Source of the DNA: Moniliella sp. 'wahieum' | Lineage: Eukaryota > Basidiomycota > Moniliellomycetes > Moniliellales > Moniliellaceae | Reading direction: 5' to 3' | DNA length: 64,000 bases | Assembly: GCA_003971905.1 (NCBI GenBank) | Contig: RSEE01000001.1 | Coordinates: forward strand, 1,240,001 to 1,304,000 | Shown: piece after piece, positions 12,145 through 24,821 of the stretch | How positions within the stretch are numbered: the first letter of the stretch is position 1 | How the letters are laid out: every line of letters begins with the position of its first letter | The notes under the pieces: model-generated | Told to the model about the DNA's origin: nothing | Database searches by the model: none | What the model saw: the letters and a program-made list of their open reading frames with translations, nothing else | Made by a program: the position numbers and the translations under genes

Positions 12145-14087
12145 CCCAGCAACGACTATAAACCAATCGATCGAACAATCACAAGCAGGTTCCCACCGAG
12201 GTTCCTACCCTCTCGCGCCCACCGAGGCGCGAGCTCCGATCGCTGGTGGTTGTCCGACGCGGGACGAACTAGCACTCTCGCTGCACCAATTGCCCGGGAC
12301 CGACATGCGCAGCGGGACCAGTTCCTCTCCCACTTACAATCGGGTCCCATCTTGTCTGAGAAGACCGAGGCGCGGGCGGGGGGGTGCGGGAGGCCTTGCG
12401 CCACATGCCTCCCGAGCTGGCCGTGGAGAGCACAGTGGACTATTGGCTTTCGCTCCTGTTGACCGGGCGCACCGGGACCTGATGCGGTCGGTGGCGCTGC
12501 TCTGGGACCCGGACGACCCACTGCGGCGCGCGCACTCGGATCTGTTCCAAACTGACTCGCCAACTTGGCGTTCCGGCGGGCTGGACCCAGCCCGGCCTGC
12601 GTCCCATGCGCGTCCGTCGGGCGGCCGGCCGGCTGCCTCGGACCTGGTAACGTGAGGCAGTGCTCCGGCTGCTGATACCCCCTTTTTGCTGGTGGCTTTA
12701 CTCTTCCCCGATGGGTTGGCCCTCTTTCGCTACTTTATCACTTTTTTGTCTACCCCCGCCCCACCCCTCATCTTGTTTCCAATGACCTTTCACTGCTCCC
12801 TCTATGTTGTTGGGCTGGGTCTGTGCGCCGCCACGCGACCATTTCGCACCGTTAATTTTGTCATCTTTGTCTCCTTGTACCCCCTCCCGTCCCCTTTTCT
12901 AAAAATGAGCGTCTTGGCTCGCTTTTCGTGCGTCTAAGTGGCAAGTGCCCAGGGCACTGCACTATAGAGCCAACGCGATGGCAGGTGCACTGGGAAGCGT
13001 ATGCACTGGTACTTTCCTGGCACACACACACATGCAGTTCGGAGCATCTTGTTGTCGTGGGTCGTGGGGCATGCCGCTCTGCCCCCACGAAACCTAATGA
13101 GGAGAGAGCACCAAATGATCAGTGGAGAGGTCCTGAGATCTGAGATCCCGAATCCAGCTTTGCCATCCCCATCCCCGCCCCCCCAACGCTCTGCGACCGG
13201 GAGCGGGACCGCGACCGCGCAGATCCCCCTGCGCTGCCACTGCCCCCCTCTGGCCCATTCACCAGCACGCTCATCATGTTGCTTGCCACCCCTCCGCAGC
13301 TGCGGCTTTACGCGTGCCATTCTCTCCCGGGTATGGGGAGCTTATCAGTGGCCATGTTCTGTGTGCAGTGGGCCGGAAGGATGGCCTGCTCTTCTCTTGG
13401 ACCCTGCCTGCCCCCCCCCGATCAGCTGCAAGCTGTGCAAGGCGCATGTGCCCCCGGGAGCCGAACGGGGTGGATACTAACAGTATCATATACATCACCA
13501 CGGCGAAAGCCAAAGATCTGCCACCAGCTGTGCCTTCGACCGTGCAGCGACTCGACAGAGGCGCGCAACGCCCATACGCACCAGCGTCCAAACGTCGGGC
13601 GTGGTTCTTCCACTCGTCGAATGACTGAATGAGCAAAAGAGTGGCATTTATTCAAGTCTACCTAGTAGTAGTACACCGAGAAGAAGGCGCATCGTCACCA
13701 TCACATCACCGTCACCATCATCATCACTATCGCCTTCACCATGGTGCCGAGCGGACTTGTCGGAGCAGTCATCTTATATCAAGAGCTCGGCAATGCCCGT
13801 TCGGACTCCTACCCCAGTGGAGGCGGAGAAGGGCTTGAGGCCTGATGGCCGTCCCCCCCTCGAATGTTAATGCTTTTCCCTGAAGGTCTTCCCTGAAGTG
13901 GATTAACTGCAAAAGTAGTGCCTTTCCCCCCCCCCCCCCTTTGAAACAGTGTCTCTCTCGACGCTTCATTTGAATGGTCATGCATCATGGTGTTACAAGC
14001 GTTTCGCATTTCGCACCTAGTCCCAGCCAGGAACGGAACAGAACAGAGCAGAGGAAAACAAAACAGGACAGGCAAACAATGATGTGA
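12145..14087. other. Intergenic or unresolved stretch
   Basis: Between the Pro/Ser-rich gene and the ISWI stop codon. An Arg/Ala-rich plus-strand frame (about 12180-12655, with segments like LPPELAVESTVDYWLSLL) could be another coding piece, but it needs a frame change and has no known domain. A plus frame ending at 13628 and a minus frame opposite it compete with no way to choose. A short heptad array (AGATCTG then AGATCCC) lies at 13136-13149, a CAT/CAC-rich patch at 13690-13742 and a C run at about 13927-13939. Confidence 0.4.
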
Positions 14088-17000
14088 TCATGTCTTGCGC
14101 TTCTTGCTCGCCGGCCCATTCGAGGCTGGTGTGGACGCGCGGCTGTTCTGTTCGACCCAGACGAAGCACGTTTCTTGGCCACTGCCTTTGTCGCTGCCGT
14201 CTTGGGCCCTGCCTTGGTCCCCGCTGTCTTTCCAGCGGCCTTGGTCTCGTCCTTGGGCGGGTCCTCCCGCAGGAAGAGGCCACGAGCGTTGCGCACCGCC
14301 GTCCAATCTCGTTGGCAGTACGCGATTTGAAGAACCAGTCAAACCTAAAGGTGGATCATTGGTAATGTCGGCGCGGATCTGGTCATAGACAACGTCCCCT
14401 CCCAGCCCATAGTGGGCAAGTTGGACCAACAGGTACCGGTCCTCTTCTTCGGTATAGGTGGGCCTTCCCTTGGTCTGGTTGTAGACCAATTTGATTTGCT
14501 CGCGTGGGTGGCGATAGGCAGCCACCTTTTGCGCAACAGCCTTTCGTTTTCGCTCTGCTTGGCCAACTTGGCCTCGCCTTCCTCGATGCGCGCCAAGATT
14601 TGTCCCAGTCGGCCAGCTCGGTAGGACCGCGTTCCCAAAACACTTTGCTGTAGGCCTTAATCTCAGCTTCGGACCGAGCCGCCTCAGCGGGCCATTCGGA
14701 TACCATGCTCGCCACAGCGTCCCGGCCATACTTCTCCACCGCCTTGACAAATGGTTAAAGTCACGACGGGACCAGTCTGAAAAGCCTTGCAGGGACAAGT
14801 GCTCCTTTTCTTCCAGCTCGGCTTCGGTCAATTCCTCGGCCGAATCAATGGCCTGTTGCTCCGCTTGCTGCTCGGCCTCAACCTGTTCGTTCGTCTCGCC
14901 TTCCTTGGGCTCGCGCAAGGGCACGTTGTATTGGATGCTGCGCTGGTACGCCCGTGTCTCCTGAAGCTGCAGCTCGCCAAGCGTGGCGGGTAGAATTGCC
15001 AATCGTTCAGTGCCACTGCTTGGGAGCACGAGGAAGTTTGGGTTTCGAGGACGATGGTTTGCTGGGGCCATTGATTTGGCGGTAGTAGCGATCGACCGAG
15101 TAGTTGACCTTGCGCTCTCGTTTGCCCGGCTCATCCAAAGCATGCCCATCGGCCGCTGCCCCTGCCGGAAATCTTTGCCCTCCCAAGAATAGGCCGTGTC
15201 ACACCCCCCCTCTTGAATGTTGGTCAGGGCATCCAAACCCAGGTCCTGGTACTTTTCTTGCAGTGCTGCCGTCCGCTTCTCTCCATCGGCAATGATCTGG
15301 TCAATGTCGCCATCAACGAGCATCGGTTCGTCACCGCGGATGATTCGCTCGGCTCCATGCTGAATCATGTCGACCAGCTCCTCTTTGCTTTGCTGTGTCT
15401 TGGCAGTAGGCTGCGCACGGCCTTGTTGGATGACAAGCTGGTCTAACCGCAGCTTCTGTTGGCGCTCCAAGATGCGTTCCTCACGGCATGTTCCGTGACG
15501 AAACGGAACACATACACTTGCTTCGTCTGGCCAATACGATGGGCACGGTCCATTGCCTGTAGATCCGCTTGCGGGTTCCAATCGCTGTCAAACAGAATCA
15601 CCACATGCTGAGGTGAGGTTGATTCCCAACCCTCCAGCACGCGTGGTGAGGAGAAGATAAAACTTGTCACTGTCGGGGCTGTTGTACTCGTCAATCGCTT
15701 GGATTCGGTCCTCGTGCGCCGTTTTCCCGTCAATGCGGGAATAATCTGGGGGGGGAGGAAGTCAGTAGTAGACGGGACAAAGAGATGGCAAAAGAAGGGT
15801 TCAACGCACTGTAGTCGCGGAAAAAAGCAGTAGTCCTCCAAGATGTCGAGCATACGGCTCATTTGAGAGAAGATGAGAACGGAGCCCTTGGCTTTGAGAT
15901 GCTTGAGCAACTTGTCCAGTACCACCATCTTGCCCGCATTGTCGATGAGGTGTTCGTCTGTGGTGAACGGGGGCCCAGGCTCGGCTCCTTCAAACAGATA
16001 TGGATGGTTGCAGCACTTGCGCAGTTGCATGACAATGTTGAGCAAGCGCGTCTTTCCCTCCTTTTTACTCCCCGCACATTGACAGCATCAATGTCCTTTT
16101 CCAGCAACGCCTTGTACCATTTCCGCTGCATCCGTCATGCCCACATGTTGATCTCCTTTTTGGGTAGGTAGAAGACTCTTCTCGACGTCCGCCTTGACCC
16201 GGCGGGGAAAGGGGAAAGGGGGAGGACCTTGTGCAGCTGCTGGACCACTTGGTCTTGATTGTCATCGCCTCCCTTCTCCTTAAACCAGGCTTCAAAGTGT
16301 CCGCGTCGCTAACACACATCGGGGAAGAAGAAAGTTAGAAGGCCCAGAGCTCCATCAGATTGTTTTGCAGCGGCGTGCCGTAATCAACAACCGGCCCCGC
16401 GAGTCAAACACGCGCACAATCTGGGAAAGCATCGAGTCGGCATTCTTGATCCGATGTGCTTCGTCAAACAATGTACTCCCACGAAATTTTGCCAATCGCA
16501 GATTCTCCAGTAAACACATCTCGTACGTTGTGATGAGCACGTCAAACTTGCCTGGCAAAAGACGGGATTGAATAAGCTCCTTGCGCGTAGCTCTATCCCC
16601 GGTGAGGACGAGGGTGTTAAACCCGGGCACCCACTTGTCAAATTCGCGCCGCCAATTGTCCAGCGTCGACTTGGGCACGACCACCAGGTGAAAGCGCGGA
16701 GTGTGGCAAAGTTTTTCAAGTAGCCCAAGAACGAAATGGTCTGAAGTGTCTTGCCCAATCCCATCTCGTCGGCAGAATGCCATTGATGCCATGGTGGTAC
16801 AACGAGATCATCAGTTCAGGCCGGCAATCTGGTAGGGAGCATCGTACCTCCCTTGACATAAGCCGGCGACTCTTCAAAGATGTACGGCTCCTCCTCTTCG
16901 TCTTCCTCGTCATGCACAGCTTGCGTCCTCCTCCTTTTCAGTCTTGCGCCGCGCGACCCCCTGATGCGCCTTTTTCTTTTTGTTCTGAGCCGCTTCGGAG

Positions 17001-17452
17001 CTCTGTTCAATCATGGCAGCAAGGCAGGGTCACGATCTTTCTTGACATTGATAAAGTGCTGGAACAGCTCGGTCTGTCCCAGGAGGTAGGTGAACCTCTT
17101 CATGGAATCGGCGGCTTTCTGTTCTTCTGTGCCTCCCGCTTGGCGCGGTCAGCTTCCTGTTGGATCTGCTCCCTCTCTTGTACTTTCCCTTTGCCTTTGA
17201 GGGGGAGAACAATTGTGTTCCTCCGTATTCAGTTCATCCTCGTCGTCTGGGCTGCTCTCTGGTCTCCTCGCCTGCATCGACGTCGTTGTCCTCGACTTGG
17301 TCCTGGTCGGGATGCTTATCCTGCGCCAGGTCGGGTGAGCGCTGAGCGACATCCATCTCGGAGCTGGGGGCGGAGATGACGCCTCGGCGTGCTCCTCGCT
17401 GGCGTGGGGAGCGATGTGGGGATGTGGCGGCCGTGTCGGCCAGGGAGGACAT
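14088..17452 (-). CDS. ISWI-family chromatin-remodelling ATPase
   Basis: The product is an ATP-dependent nucleosome-spacing enzyme acting in the nucleus. ATG 17450-17452 begins [12 protein letters not shown], then an acidic region leads to PAYVKGGTM and the ATPase: [19 protein letters not shown] (Walker A), the DEAH box in [19 protein letters not shown], and [14 protein letters not shown]. The helicase C lobe has [19 protein letters not shown] and [20 protein letters not shown]. The HAND region follows, then a SANT-like segment and a SLIDE region ([21 protein letters not shown]), ending with a Lys/Arg-rich tail (GPASKKRKT). This HAND-SANT-SLIDE order defines ISWI rather than CHD1 or SNF2. An intron lies at 15746-15810 (65 nt). 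There are many one-base frame changes. The length (about 1,100 residues) fits the family. Confidence 0.93.
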
Positions 17453-18006
17453 GGTGGGACAGAAGCGAGAGCCAATCTGCGGATCTGACGCGACGCGAGC
17501 CAGCCAAAAAATGCCGGGACTTACCTAATGCTCCCATCGATACAGTGTCGTAGTGCCACAGTCACGCATCATGTATCACGCGGCATGGCGACCGGTGGTG
17601 GGTGATCGATGATCCATGGCTATCGAATGAAGTCGAGATCTGAGAGACGCGCGTGCGACTACGGGCTGACGTGGGACGCGTGACGCGTGACGGGTACGTG
17701 CCACGTGGGAGCGCCGTGGTCGCGATACATGAGCGTGACGCATGATGATGACGGTGCCGTTACACCGGCGAAGAAAAAAGGTGTGTCAATCGATGGATCC
17801 TCAAACGAAGCTTTGCGCTCGCCAGCTATGACGATGCGGTAGGTCGATGCCTACGGGCGACAAGGAATCGCTTCCCTACGAGGTGGCGTAGCTACTATAT
17901 AGATATCCTCGTGCGGCCCTCAGATCTGCGACAGAACCCTCTTCAAAAGGTGCTGTATCGGCATTCTTCATGGTATTATGATACACGAGAACGTTCTTCC
18001 CCTCGC
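17453..18006. other. ISWI promoter and PGK 3' region with heptad array
   Basis: This gap lies between the ISWI start and the PGK stop, both on the minus strand. At 17669-17696 it holds four A-initiated heptads (ACGTGGG, ACGCGTG twice, ACGGGTA). No gene is seen. Confidence 0.6.
17669..17696 (+). repeat. Heptad array, TGA/ACGCGT type
   Basis: Consecutive 7-bp units start with A at 17669, 17676, 17683 and 17690. Two are ACGCGTG (self-complementary ACGCGT plus G). It lies upstream of ISWI. Related arrays are at 53714 and 61993. Confidence 0.7.
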
Positions 18007-19250
18007 TTACTTGGACAGAGCGCGACACCGGGCAGTGTCTTGCCCTCGAGCAGCTCCAACGAACGCACCGCCGCCGGTCGAGACGTGCGAGAGCGCGTCA
18101 GCGCCGCCAAACTTGACGGCCACAGTGGCCGTGTCGCCACCACCGACGATCACCGTGGCGCCGCCCTTGACAGCGGCCACGCACGCCTCGAGCATGGCCT
18201 TGGAGCCGTTGGCAAACGCGTCGAACTCGAACACACCGGGCGGGCCATTCCAGAGGATGGTCTTGGCCTCCGAGATGTGGTGGCAAAGAGCTTGCGCGAC
18301 TCTGGCCGGCATCGAGGCCCATCCAGCCGTCGGGAATGCCCTGCTGTTGGGTCGCGTAGCCCGTCTTGGCGTCCTTGGCGAACTTGTCGGCCGTGACAAA
18401 GTCGACCGGCAGGACGACCTCGACATTGTTGGCCTTGGCCTTCTCGCAGAGCCTTGGCCTGCTTGCCGCCTTCCTCGTCGTAAAGCGAGTCACCAATGGC
18501 CATGCCCTCAACCACCTTCTTGAAGGTGAACGCCATACCGCCGCCAATGATGAGCTTGTTGACCTTGTCAAGCATGTTGTTGATCAGCTGGATCTTATCG
18601 CTAACCTTGGCGCCACCGAGGATGGCAAGGAAGGGGCGCTCGGGGTGCTCGAGGGCCTTGGCAAAGTAGTCCAGCTCCTTCTTCATCAGGAAGCCGGCGG
18701 CACGCACCGGGAGCTCGACACCCACCATCGACGAGTGAGCACGGTGGGCCGTGCCGAAAGCGTCGTTGATGTACACGTCACCGAGGGCAGTGAGGCCCTT
18801 GCGGAACTCGGCAACCTTGGCAGGGTCCGCCTTGGCCTTCTCGCCGGCAGCGTTGACACCCTTGCCTTCCTCCTCAATGTGGAAGCGGAGGTTCTCCAGC
18901 AGGAACACCTGGCCGTCCTTGCCAGCGTTCACGGCCTTCTCCACCTCGGGGCCGACCGAGTCGGGCAGGAAGGTGACCGGCTTGCCCAGCAGCTTCTCGA
19001 GTTCCACCGCAACGGGCTTGAGCGAGTACTTGGCGTTGGGCTGCCCGTTGGGGCGGCCGAGGTGGCTCATCAGGATGACCGCCTTGGGCTTGTGCTCCAG
19101 CGCATACTTGATGGTGGGCAGAGCAGCAACAATGCGCTGGGGGTTGGTGATCTTGTCGCCGTCGAGGGGCACGTTGAAGTCGACGCGGATGAGGACGCGC
19201 TTGCCGGCAAGGTCGACGTCGGTGATGGAGGTTTTGGTCGAGAGAGACAT
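18007..19250 (-). CDS. PGK1: Phosphoglycerate kinase
   Basis: The product is the glycolytic kinase converting 1,3-bisphosphoglycerate and ADP to 3-phosphoglycerate and ATP in the cytosol. ATG 19248-19250 gives [31 protein letters not shown] (family N-terminal signature), [79 protein letters not shown], then the nucleotide-binding [13 protein letters not shown] and STGGGA. The last segment [12 protein letters not shown] is in a neighbouring frame and the stop TAA is at 18007-18009. No intron is seen. Two or three one-base frame changes occur (about 18300, 18450 and 18060). The length (about 415 residues) is normal. A second ATG at 19262 is in frame, but MSLS is the usual fungal start. Confidence 0.96.
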
Positions 19251-19317
19251 GGTAGGAATCAAGTGGGGTGTGGAGAGAAGTCGGAAGAGGCGGCGGAGGG
19301 GGCCGTGCTGGGCTGGT

Positions 19318-19325
19318 TATATATA
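19318..19325 (-). promoter_or_regulatory. TATA box of PGK
   Basis: TATATATA on the minus strand lies about 70 bp upstream of the PGK start codon, a normal place for a strong glycolytic promoter. Confidence 0.6.
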
Positions 19326-20672
19326 GCTGCAGACGGTGCGATCGATGCGCCGGCGGGTGGCCTGGCCTGGTGCCTGCTGTTGACGGTGTGGGGGGGGGGG
19401 GCTGGCAGGGCGCACGGGCCCAGATGGGTTGAGTACTGAGACTGAGTAGCGTGGGTGGCAGCGTGCGGCTGGGGTTGGACGACGTGCGACAGGCCGGGCG
19501 ACTGGTGCGGTGCTGGGGGCGCACAGCAGCGCAGTTTAATTGGGCAGCCAGCCAGTCGTGCAACGTTCGCGCCCCGCACCAGACCAGTGTGCGGCGCGTG
19601 CTGCTCCCGGCCAAATTGTGCCGCAGGACCGCGCCGCCGAGCAGCCGCACTGCACCGCTCTGCGCTGCCCCGCCCCGGTGATGGAGCGATCGATGAGGAT
19701 GGTCGATGGTCGGCGGTGGAACGCTGCCTCCGTGGACGAGCACTCTGCTAACCATCCCCAGCCCGAGTCACGCCAAGTCAGGCCTCAGGCAGACGGTGCG
19801 CATCGGCCTACGCCCGCCCTCTGCTGCCAGGCGCACACGTGTTGGTTTGGTTTTCCTGCCAGCCTGGCGCCACATACCAGCGGCCGTCGCCCCCAGCGTG
19901 CTCACAGTGCGCTCAGTACAGGCCAGCACCCAGTGCGCTAAGCTCAGCTCCTCAGCGCGGAGGCTCAGCCGGCTGAGGCTGCGCTCAACGAATGCGAGAG
20001 GGGCAAGCATGGTTTCAAACCATCTCTCCCACCTCTGGCAGCGGCCAAGTCAGTCAACATCGTTGGCCTTTCTTTGCCTTGCTCGTTCAGTGTACTCGGT
20101 TCCAGTATAGACTCTGTGCTCAGTGAGATCTGAGATCATCTGACCCAGTGCTCCCGCCTGGCGACCGAGCCCCAAATCTCCATCTGTCAGTGACATCACT
20201 CGCTTCTCCTCCACGCTAGTCACTAGCGCACGTTCGTCAACCTTCTATCCGAAGCAGTTTGGGCAGCATGTTACGTAAGAGCGACCACCTCTAGTGCTTG
20301 AAGCCATCAGGCGGTCAGTGCGTCAGCACCAGTGTATAATAGCCGAATGCGACAAGAAGGCCAAGTACCACTTGGGACACCCCCAAAAGCCTTTCTTCCC
20401 GTGGGTTGTGACGACGCGAGGATGCTATGCCGCCCAAAGGGCAAGCAAGGTGTTTGGACACCCACGCCCTGTACTCCGTCCCGGCCTACAAGCCTATAAG
20501 GCCAAGGGTAGGGTGGAGTGTCGCCTCCCCCTTCGACCATCCCTGTCCCTCGTTCTATCACAATGAATGCATACCGCATAACCGCCCATAGGCCCCGCAG
20601 ACGCGACAAGGAGGGAGCACTGCGCTGTGCTGTGCTGTGTGCTGGACTGGGCTGCCCCGGTACACGTACAGA
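19326..20672. other. PGK upstream region and Gid7 3' region
   Basis: About 1.3 kb with no supportable gene. It contains a run of 10 G at about 19391, hairpin-prone CTCAGC/GCTGAG repeats at 19950-19985, and two heptads (AGATCTG, AGATCAT) at 20127-20140. Confidence 0.5.
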
Positions 20673-23600
20673 CTAGTGCCCCTCCGATCCCTCGTCGCCC
20701 ACCTCGGGCTCAACCTCAATCGAGCGTCGCGAGCGCGCACTCGCACCTGCCTCGTCCGCCCGCTGCACCGTGCCAGCCAAGCGCGGAGAGGAGAGCCTGA
20801 TGGCCGAGCCATACGAAGGCTGCGGCACCTGGTGGTACCACCGGCGTGCGTTGCGGCCCGGGCCGTAGAGCAAGTCAGGGTCCAAGTACTCTATGCGGCT
20901 GGGGTACCGCTGGCTGAGCGGGCTGGGGCCGGTTTCGGTCCGGATCGGGGGACAGTGCTGGTGCTGGTGCTGGTGTTGGTGGTGGTGGTGTTGGTGGTGG
21001 TGGTGGTGTTGGTGGCGGTGGTGGTGCTTGGCGCATCGTACCAGATCGGGTCGGTGCCGGTACGCTGGCCCACCGCAGGCGCCGGCGCCGACCCGTCAAA
21101 CGCAGAGAAAAACATCTGGATAGGCGAGTCGGCCACATCCTCGTCCATCGCAGCCTGCGCCACAACGTAGTGTTCGGGGTCTTCCATCGAGCTGCCCCGT
21201 TCGGCACTCACGATGCTCTCCCCCTCATCATCTCTCTTCTTCCTCTTCCTCTTCCTCTTCCTCCTCTTCTTCTTCCTCCTCCTCCTCGTCTTCTTCCTCC
21301 TCTTCCTCCTCTGAATCGTCGTGCATCGTCTCGTCCCCCCCTGCACCGGGCGGCGGCGAAGCGGCGTGCGAGCGGGCACGCGGGGTTGCCGAGCCCGGGG
21401 CGGGCGGGCTGGGGTGGCCATTGCCATTCCCATTTCCATTGCCCTGGTCCGAAGGAGTGTGGGGGTCTGCGTGCAGTCCACTCGTGCCAGCCTGGACCGC
21501 GGCGCGGTGCGGGCCCCACAAGCGCACTGTGCCATCGTCGCTGGCGGAAGCGACCCAGCCCGCTCCGGACGGGTGCCAGGCCACGTCGTTGACCACGCCT
21601 TGGGCATGGCCTACCAGCCGAGCCAGCAGCCGGCCCGACGGGAACTGGTGCACATACACCGCCGCGTCTTCCGAGCCCGACAAGAGGAACCGACGTGTGC
21701 CGCCGCCCCACCGCGCCCGCACCACGTTCGCCCGAATTGTTTGTCCCATCGCCAGCGTGACCACATGACCCAAACTCACCATGGGCTGGGGCGCGTCAAT
21801 GCCTCGCTCCGACGGCACACCGGTCGCGCCCCCCCTCCCCATCCTCCACCTCCATCTCGACTGGGCCGGGCAGATGGACAGTAGACTTGGCGGGGCTCGA
21901 GGGAGCGGTGGCCAGTCGCTCCTCCACCAAGGCCGGGTCGTGGTCCGAGAACTCGAGACGAAACACCATCGTTTCCCCCGGCCGACGGTTGACTGCCAAC
22001 GCACGTCCGTCAGGAGAGAAGGTGGCGGATGAGATTTCCTCCCGGAAGTAGAGCGTATCTAACAGCTCGGCCGTCGCAAGGTCATACAACGCCAGTTGGG
22101 ACACGGCGGATGCCCCTTCCTCCTTGGGAAAGGACGCTGCTGCGGCTGCTGCGGCGGCGGCGGCGACGGACGGAGTAGGGGCGAGGGAGTGCGCGTCGCG
22201 GGAAGCGCCTTGCAGTCCTAGATCTGCCTCCAACGGCCCGCTTTCCTCGGCACGCAGGATAGCCGGGTGAACATCGTCTGGGTGAGGAGCATCGGCCCAT
22301 TGTTCCTCTTCCTCCTCATCGTCCTCCTCCTCCGCATCATTCTCAGGCACCCATTCCATTGACGGAGCATCGTTGCTGTGTACATTGGCCACCCGACGTG
22401 GCGGTCGGAAACTGAGAGGAACATTCCCTCGGACCGCGTGGGGGTTGGTCGTGCCTCCATACGCCAGGGCATCCGAAAGCGGAGGCGCGGGTAGGCGCCC
22501 GGTCGGTAATCAAACGAGGCCACCACCATGTAGCGGCCGTCGGACGAAATGTCAATGTCCAAAGGACGCGCGGGGCGGAGGTCCCACACCGCCTCCGCCT
22601 TACCATCGGGCAAGTGGAAGACTACGGTCGAGTCCTCGCATGCCGTGACAAACGTACTTTGCTGTGGCACCCCATGCCCCAGTCTCGTCTCGCTTGGCAC
22701 CACCCGCCGGACGGCCGAAGAGCTGATGCGGTACCACGAGTGGTACTGCGGCAGGATTGTGGGTGTCATGGTCGTTGGCGTCACCGCTTCTGTTCCGGAA
22801 GGGAAGGACCAGATAACCCCACGGTCCTGTGTCGTGGCAAGCAATTCGGCACCGTCCCGGAGCCAGGCTAGCGAGTAAAATGGTGCTTTCGTCGGCGCCC
22901 GATCGGGCAAGGACAAGTCAAGGCGCGGACCGGGCGTGAGCATCACACCAGGTACCTGCGTGTCCCACTCAATTGGCCAGACAGAAACCGTATTGTCCTT
23001 CCCGGCCGCGGCGAGGTACTTGCCATTGGGACTCCAGGCGACTGTGTATACCTCTTGCCCCTCTGGCACCGGAGCGAATGGGTGCACGTGTCGGGGAACC
23101 AAGAGCGATCGGCGGTCCATTGATCCAAGAGCGAGTGCTGGGTAAAGCCGAGGTCAGTTTGGAACGCCGGAAACGGCTCGTTGTAATACGGATCGGCGGT
23201 CACTTCGTACGATTGCGCTTCACTTAGCAGGGTCGTCAGCCTGCCTCGAGGAAGCAGCACCGACGGAATCACCTCTGCCTCGATCAAAGAAAGTAGATGT
23301 TGGCGGGACGTGGGGCCAGAGCCGGTCCAGTCAGCACGAGAGTGGAGATCTTCGGCATGGTGTGCAAACACCAAGCTGGAAAGACGTTGCATCTCTGAGG
23401 GCATGCACAACGGGGCCAGGCGGGTGCGGAGGAGCGAAAGGCCTTGGGCACTTGGCCCATCTCGAGAAGTTCAAGATACCGGTGCCGGAGCAAGAGGAAC
23501 TTGATGTGAGGCCAGCCGTTGCGACCCGAACGTAAGAGGGGCCAGCTGCTGTGCGGTATCGGGGCCATCTTTGGCAGAAGGCTGGAGTACCAGCGGCTGG

Positions 23601-24045
23601 GAGTGCGGGGGTGGCGGGATGGAAAGCGCAGAAGAAGAAGCGACGGATGGACCTGTTCCATCTGCTATGCTGCGGGCCGAGGCACTGAGGCCCTCGAGGA
23701 GGGCACGCTGGCCAGCGTGCCAATCGCCCGCGAGGATGTGGCGGCGAAAGGCGGCAAAGGCAGGATGCTGGGCGGACATTGGCCTCGCGCTCCAGGGCAG
23801 CGGCCGAGGCAGGCAGGCCCATCTCACGCAGCGCCTGGAGGGCAAGGCGGACGATTTCTGTCGAGCGTGGTGTCAGGGAGAGGGCGTGGACAGGGAGGGG
23901 GGCAGGGCGGTGGTGGCGACGGTGGGCGAGGAGCTGGGGCGTGAGGGCGCGGCGGCAGGGGCCCTGGAGCCGAGCTGGAGCTGGTGCTGGCGTCGCCATT
24001 GGAGCGGTTGGCGCCGTTGGCGCCGTTGACAGCGGCGGGCGCCAT
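20673..24045 (-). CDS. Gid7/WDR26-like LisH-CTLH-WD40 protein (GID/CTLH ubiquitin ligase)
   Basis: The likely role is the WD40 scaffold subunit of the GID/CTLH E3 ligase. ATG 24043-24045 opens a low-complexity leader, then a LisH helix (STEIVRLALQALREMGLPASAAALERE), a CTLH/CRA region (FAAFRRHILAGDW; LLLRHRYLELLEMGQVPKA; LVFAHHAEDL; ADWTGSG..SRQHLLS) and a WD40 propeller: EVYTVAWSPNGKYLAAAGKDNTVSVW, PFYSLAWLRDGAELLATT, FVTACEDSTVVFHL, LDIDISSDGRYMVVAS, SATFSPDGRALAVN, FLLSGSEDAAVYVHQ and VVNDVAWHPSGAGWVASASDDGTVRLWGP, the last two matching the WDR26 carboxyl end. Insertions include acidic EEEDDEEEEE at about 22315, an Ala tract at about 22150, a Glu tract at about 21240-21310 and a Thr/Asn tract at about 20960-21030. 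At about 1,100 codons it is longer than yeast Gid7. Several frame slips occur. The stop may be at 20673 or 20891. Confidence 0.85.
20955..21035 (+). repeat. GGT/GTT trinucleotide microsatellite inside Gid7
   Basis: A (GGT)n-rich repeat, read on the minus strand as a Thr/Asn-rich tract (ACC/AAC codons) near the carboxyl end of the Gid7-like protein. The in-frame coding makes it a candidate length polymorphism. Confidence 0.7.
21233..21315 (+). repeat. CTT/CTC microsatellite encoding a Glu tract in Gid7
   Basis: An imperfect TCC/TCT/TTC repeat, read on the minus strand as about 25 consecutive Glu with rare Asp, just after the last WD40 repeat of the Gid7-like protein. Confidence 0.75.
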
Positions 24046-24821
24046 GGGGTGGGGGTGGGGGTGGGGTGGGGGTGGGGTGGGGATGGAGGCGCAGGCGAGG
24101 TGGGGGGCGTGGGGTGGCCACCCAACTAATCAGCAATCAGCCGATGCGAGATCATCAGCTTGATCAGTCGCCGCTGTCATATCGACTGGCTGGGGTGAAA
24201 TGTTCATGCAGGCGCATGACGTCATGCATGGGCGGGCGCCCCGAGTGCTGGCTGGTGCTGCTAGGGTTCGCACGGGCGCCGTTTACTGCTAGCTGACCCG
24301 CATTACGTACGACCTGCCGCCGCTCCCGAAGGGCGCTGTGCCCAGCCGCTGGGCAGACGGAACGGCGACAGGGGTTACCGGTTATCGATTATCGGCAGAC
24401 AGCCCCCTCCACCACCCCCATCGCCCATCTGTATCTGTCTGCGCAGTGGTATTCCTCTCAGGCATAACACCTTCCTCGCCCGCCGACACCAACAACCATT
24501 GCGGTCGTGGCGGAGGAACGCTGAGAGCAGTATCGCGCATTCTATAACCACGTGTCCAACCGTCGGTCCAATCATTGTGGTCTTTTGCCCACCGTGGGCA
24601 CGCGATGCGATGGAAGGCGGGCGACGATGCCAATGGGCTGCGATGGGCGGACGCAGTGATGCCATAGTGGCCGACAGAGGCAGCGTCTTACGCGCAACAA
24701 AGGGCGGCCTATGGGGAAGAGTGAGCGAGTACTGAGTGGGATTTGAGTTTGGTTGTGCTGCCTCAGAAAGGCCTCAGAACCAGCGATCGCAGCTCGGCAA
24801 GCCAGTCGATCGCTTGCGCAC
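24046..24821. other. Divergent promoter region Gid7/TatD
   Basis: Intergenic between two divergent genes. It holds a G-rich (GGGGT)n patch just outside the Gid7 start, a TAGGGTT motif at about 24261-24268, and a heptad array at 24377-24397 (ACCGGTT, ATCGATT, ATCGGCA). No gene is seen. Confidence 0.6.
24377..24397 (+). repeat. Heptad array, TTA type
   Basis: Three A-initiated 7-bp units in which the palindrome changes from ACCGGT to ATCGAT while the TTA junction stays constant. Same unit grammar as the larger array at 33734. Confidence 0.65.

Noticed and set aside
18366-19439. Long plus-strand frame opposite PGK
   Set aside because: It is the complement of PGK; the minus strand shows all PGK signatures, so the plus frame is a shadow.
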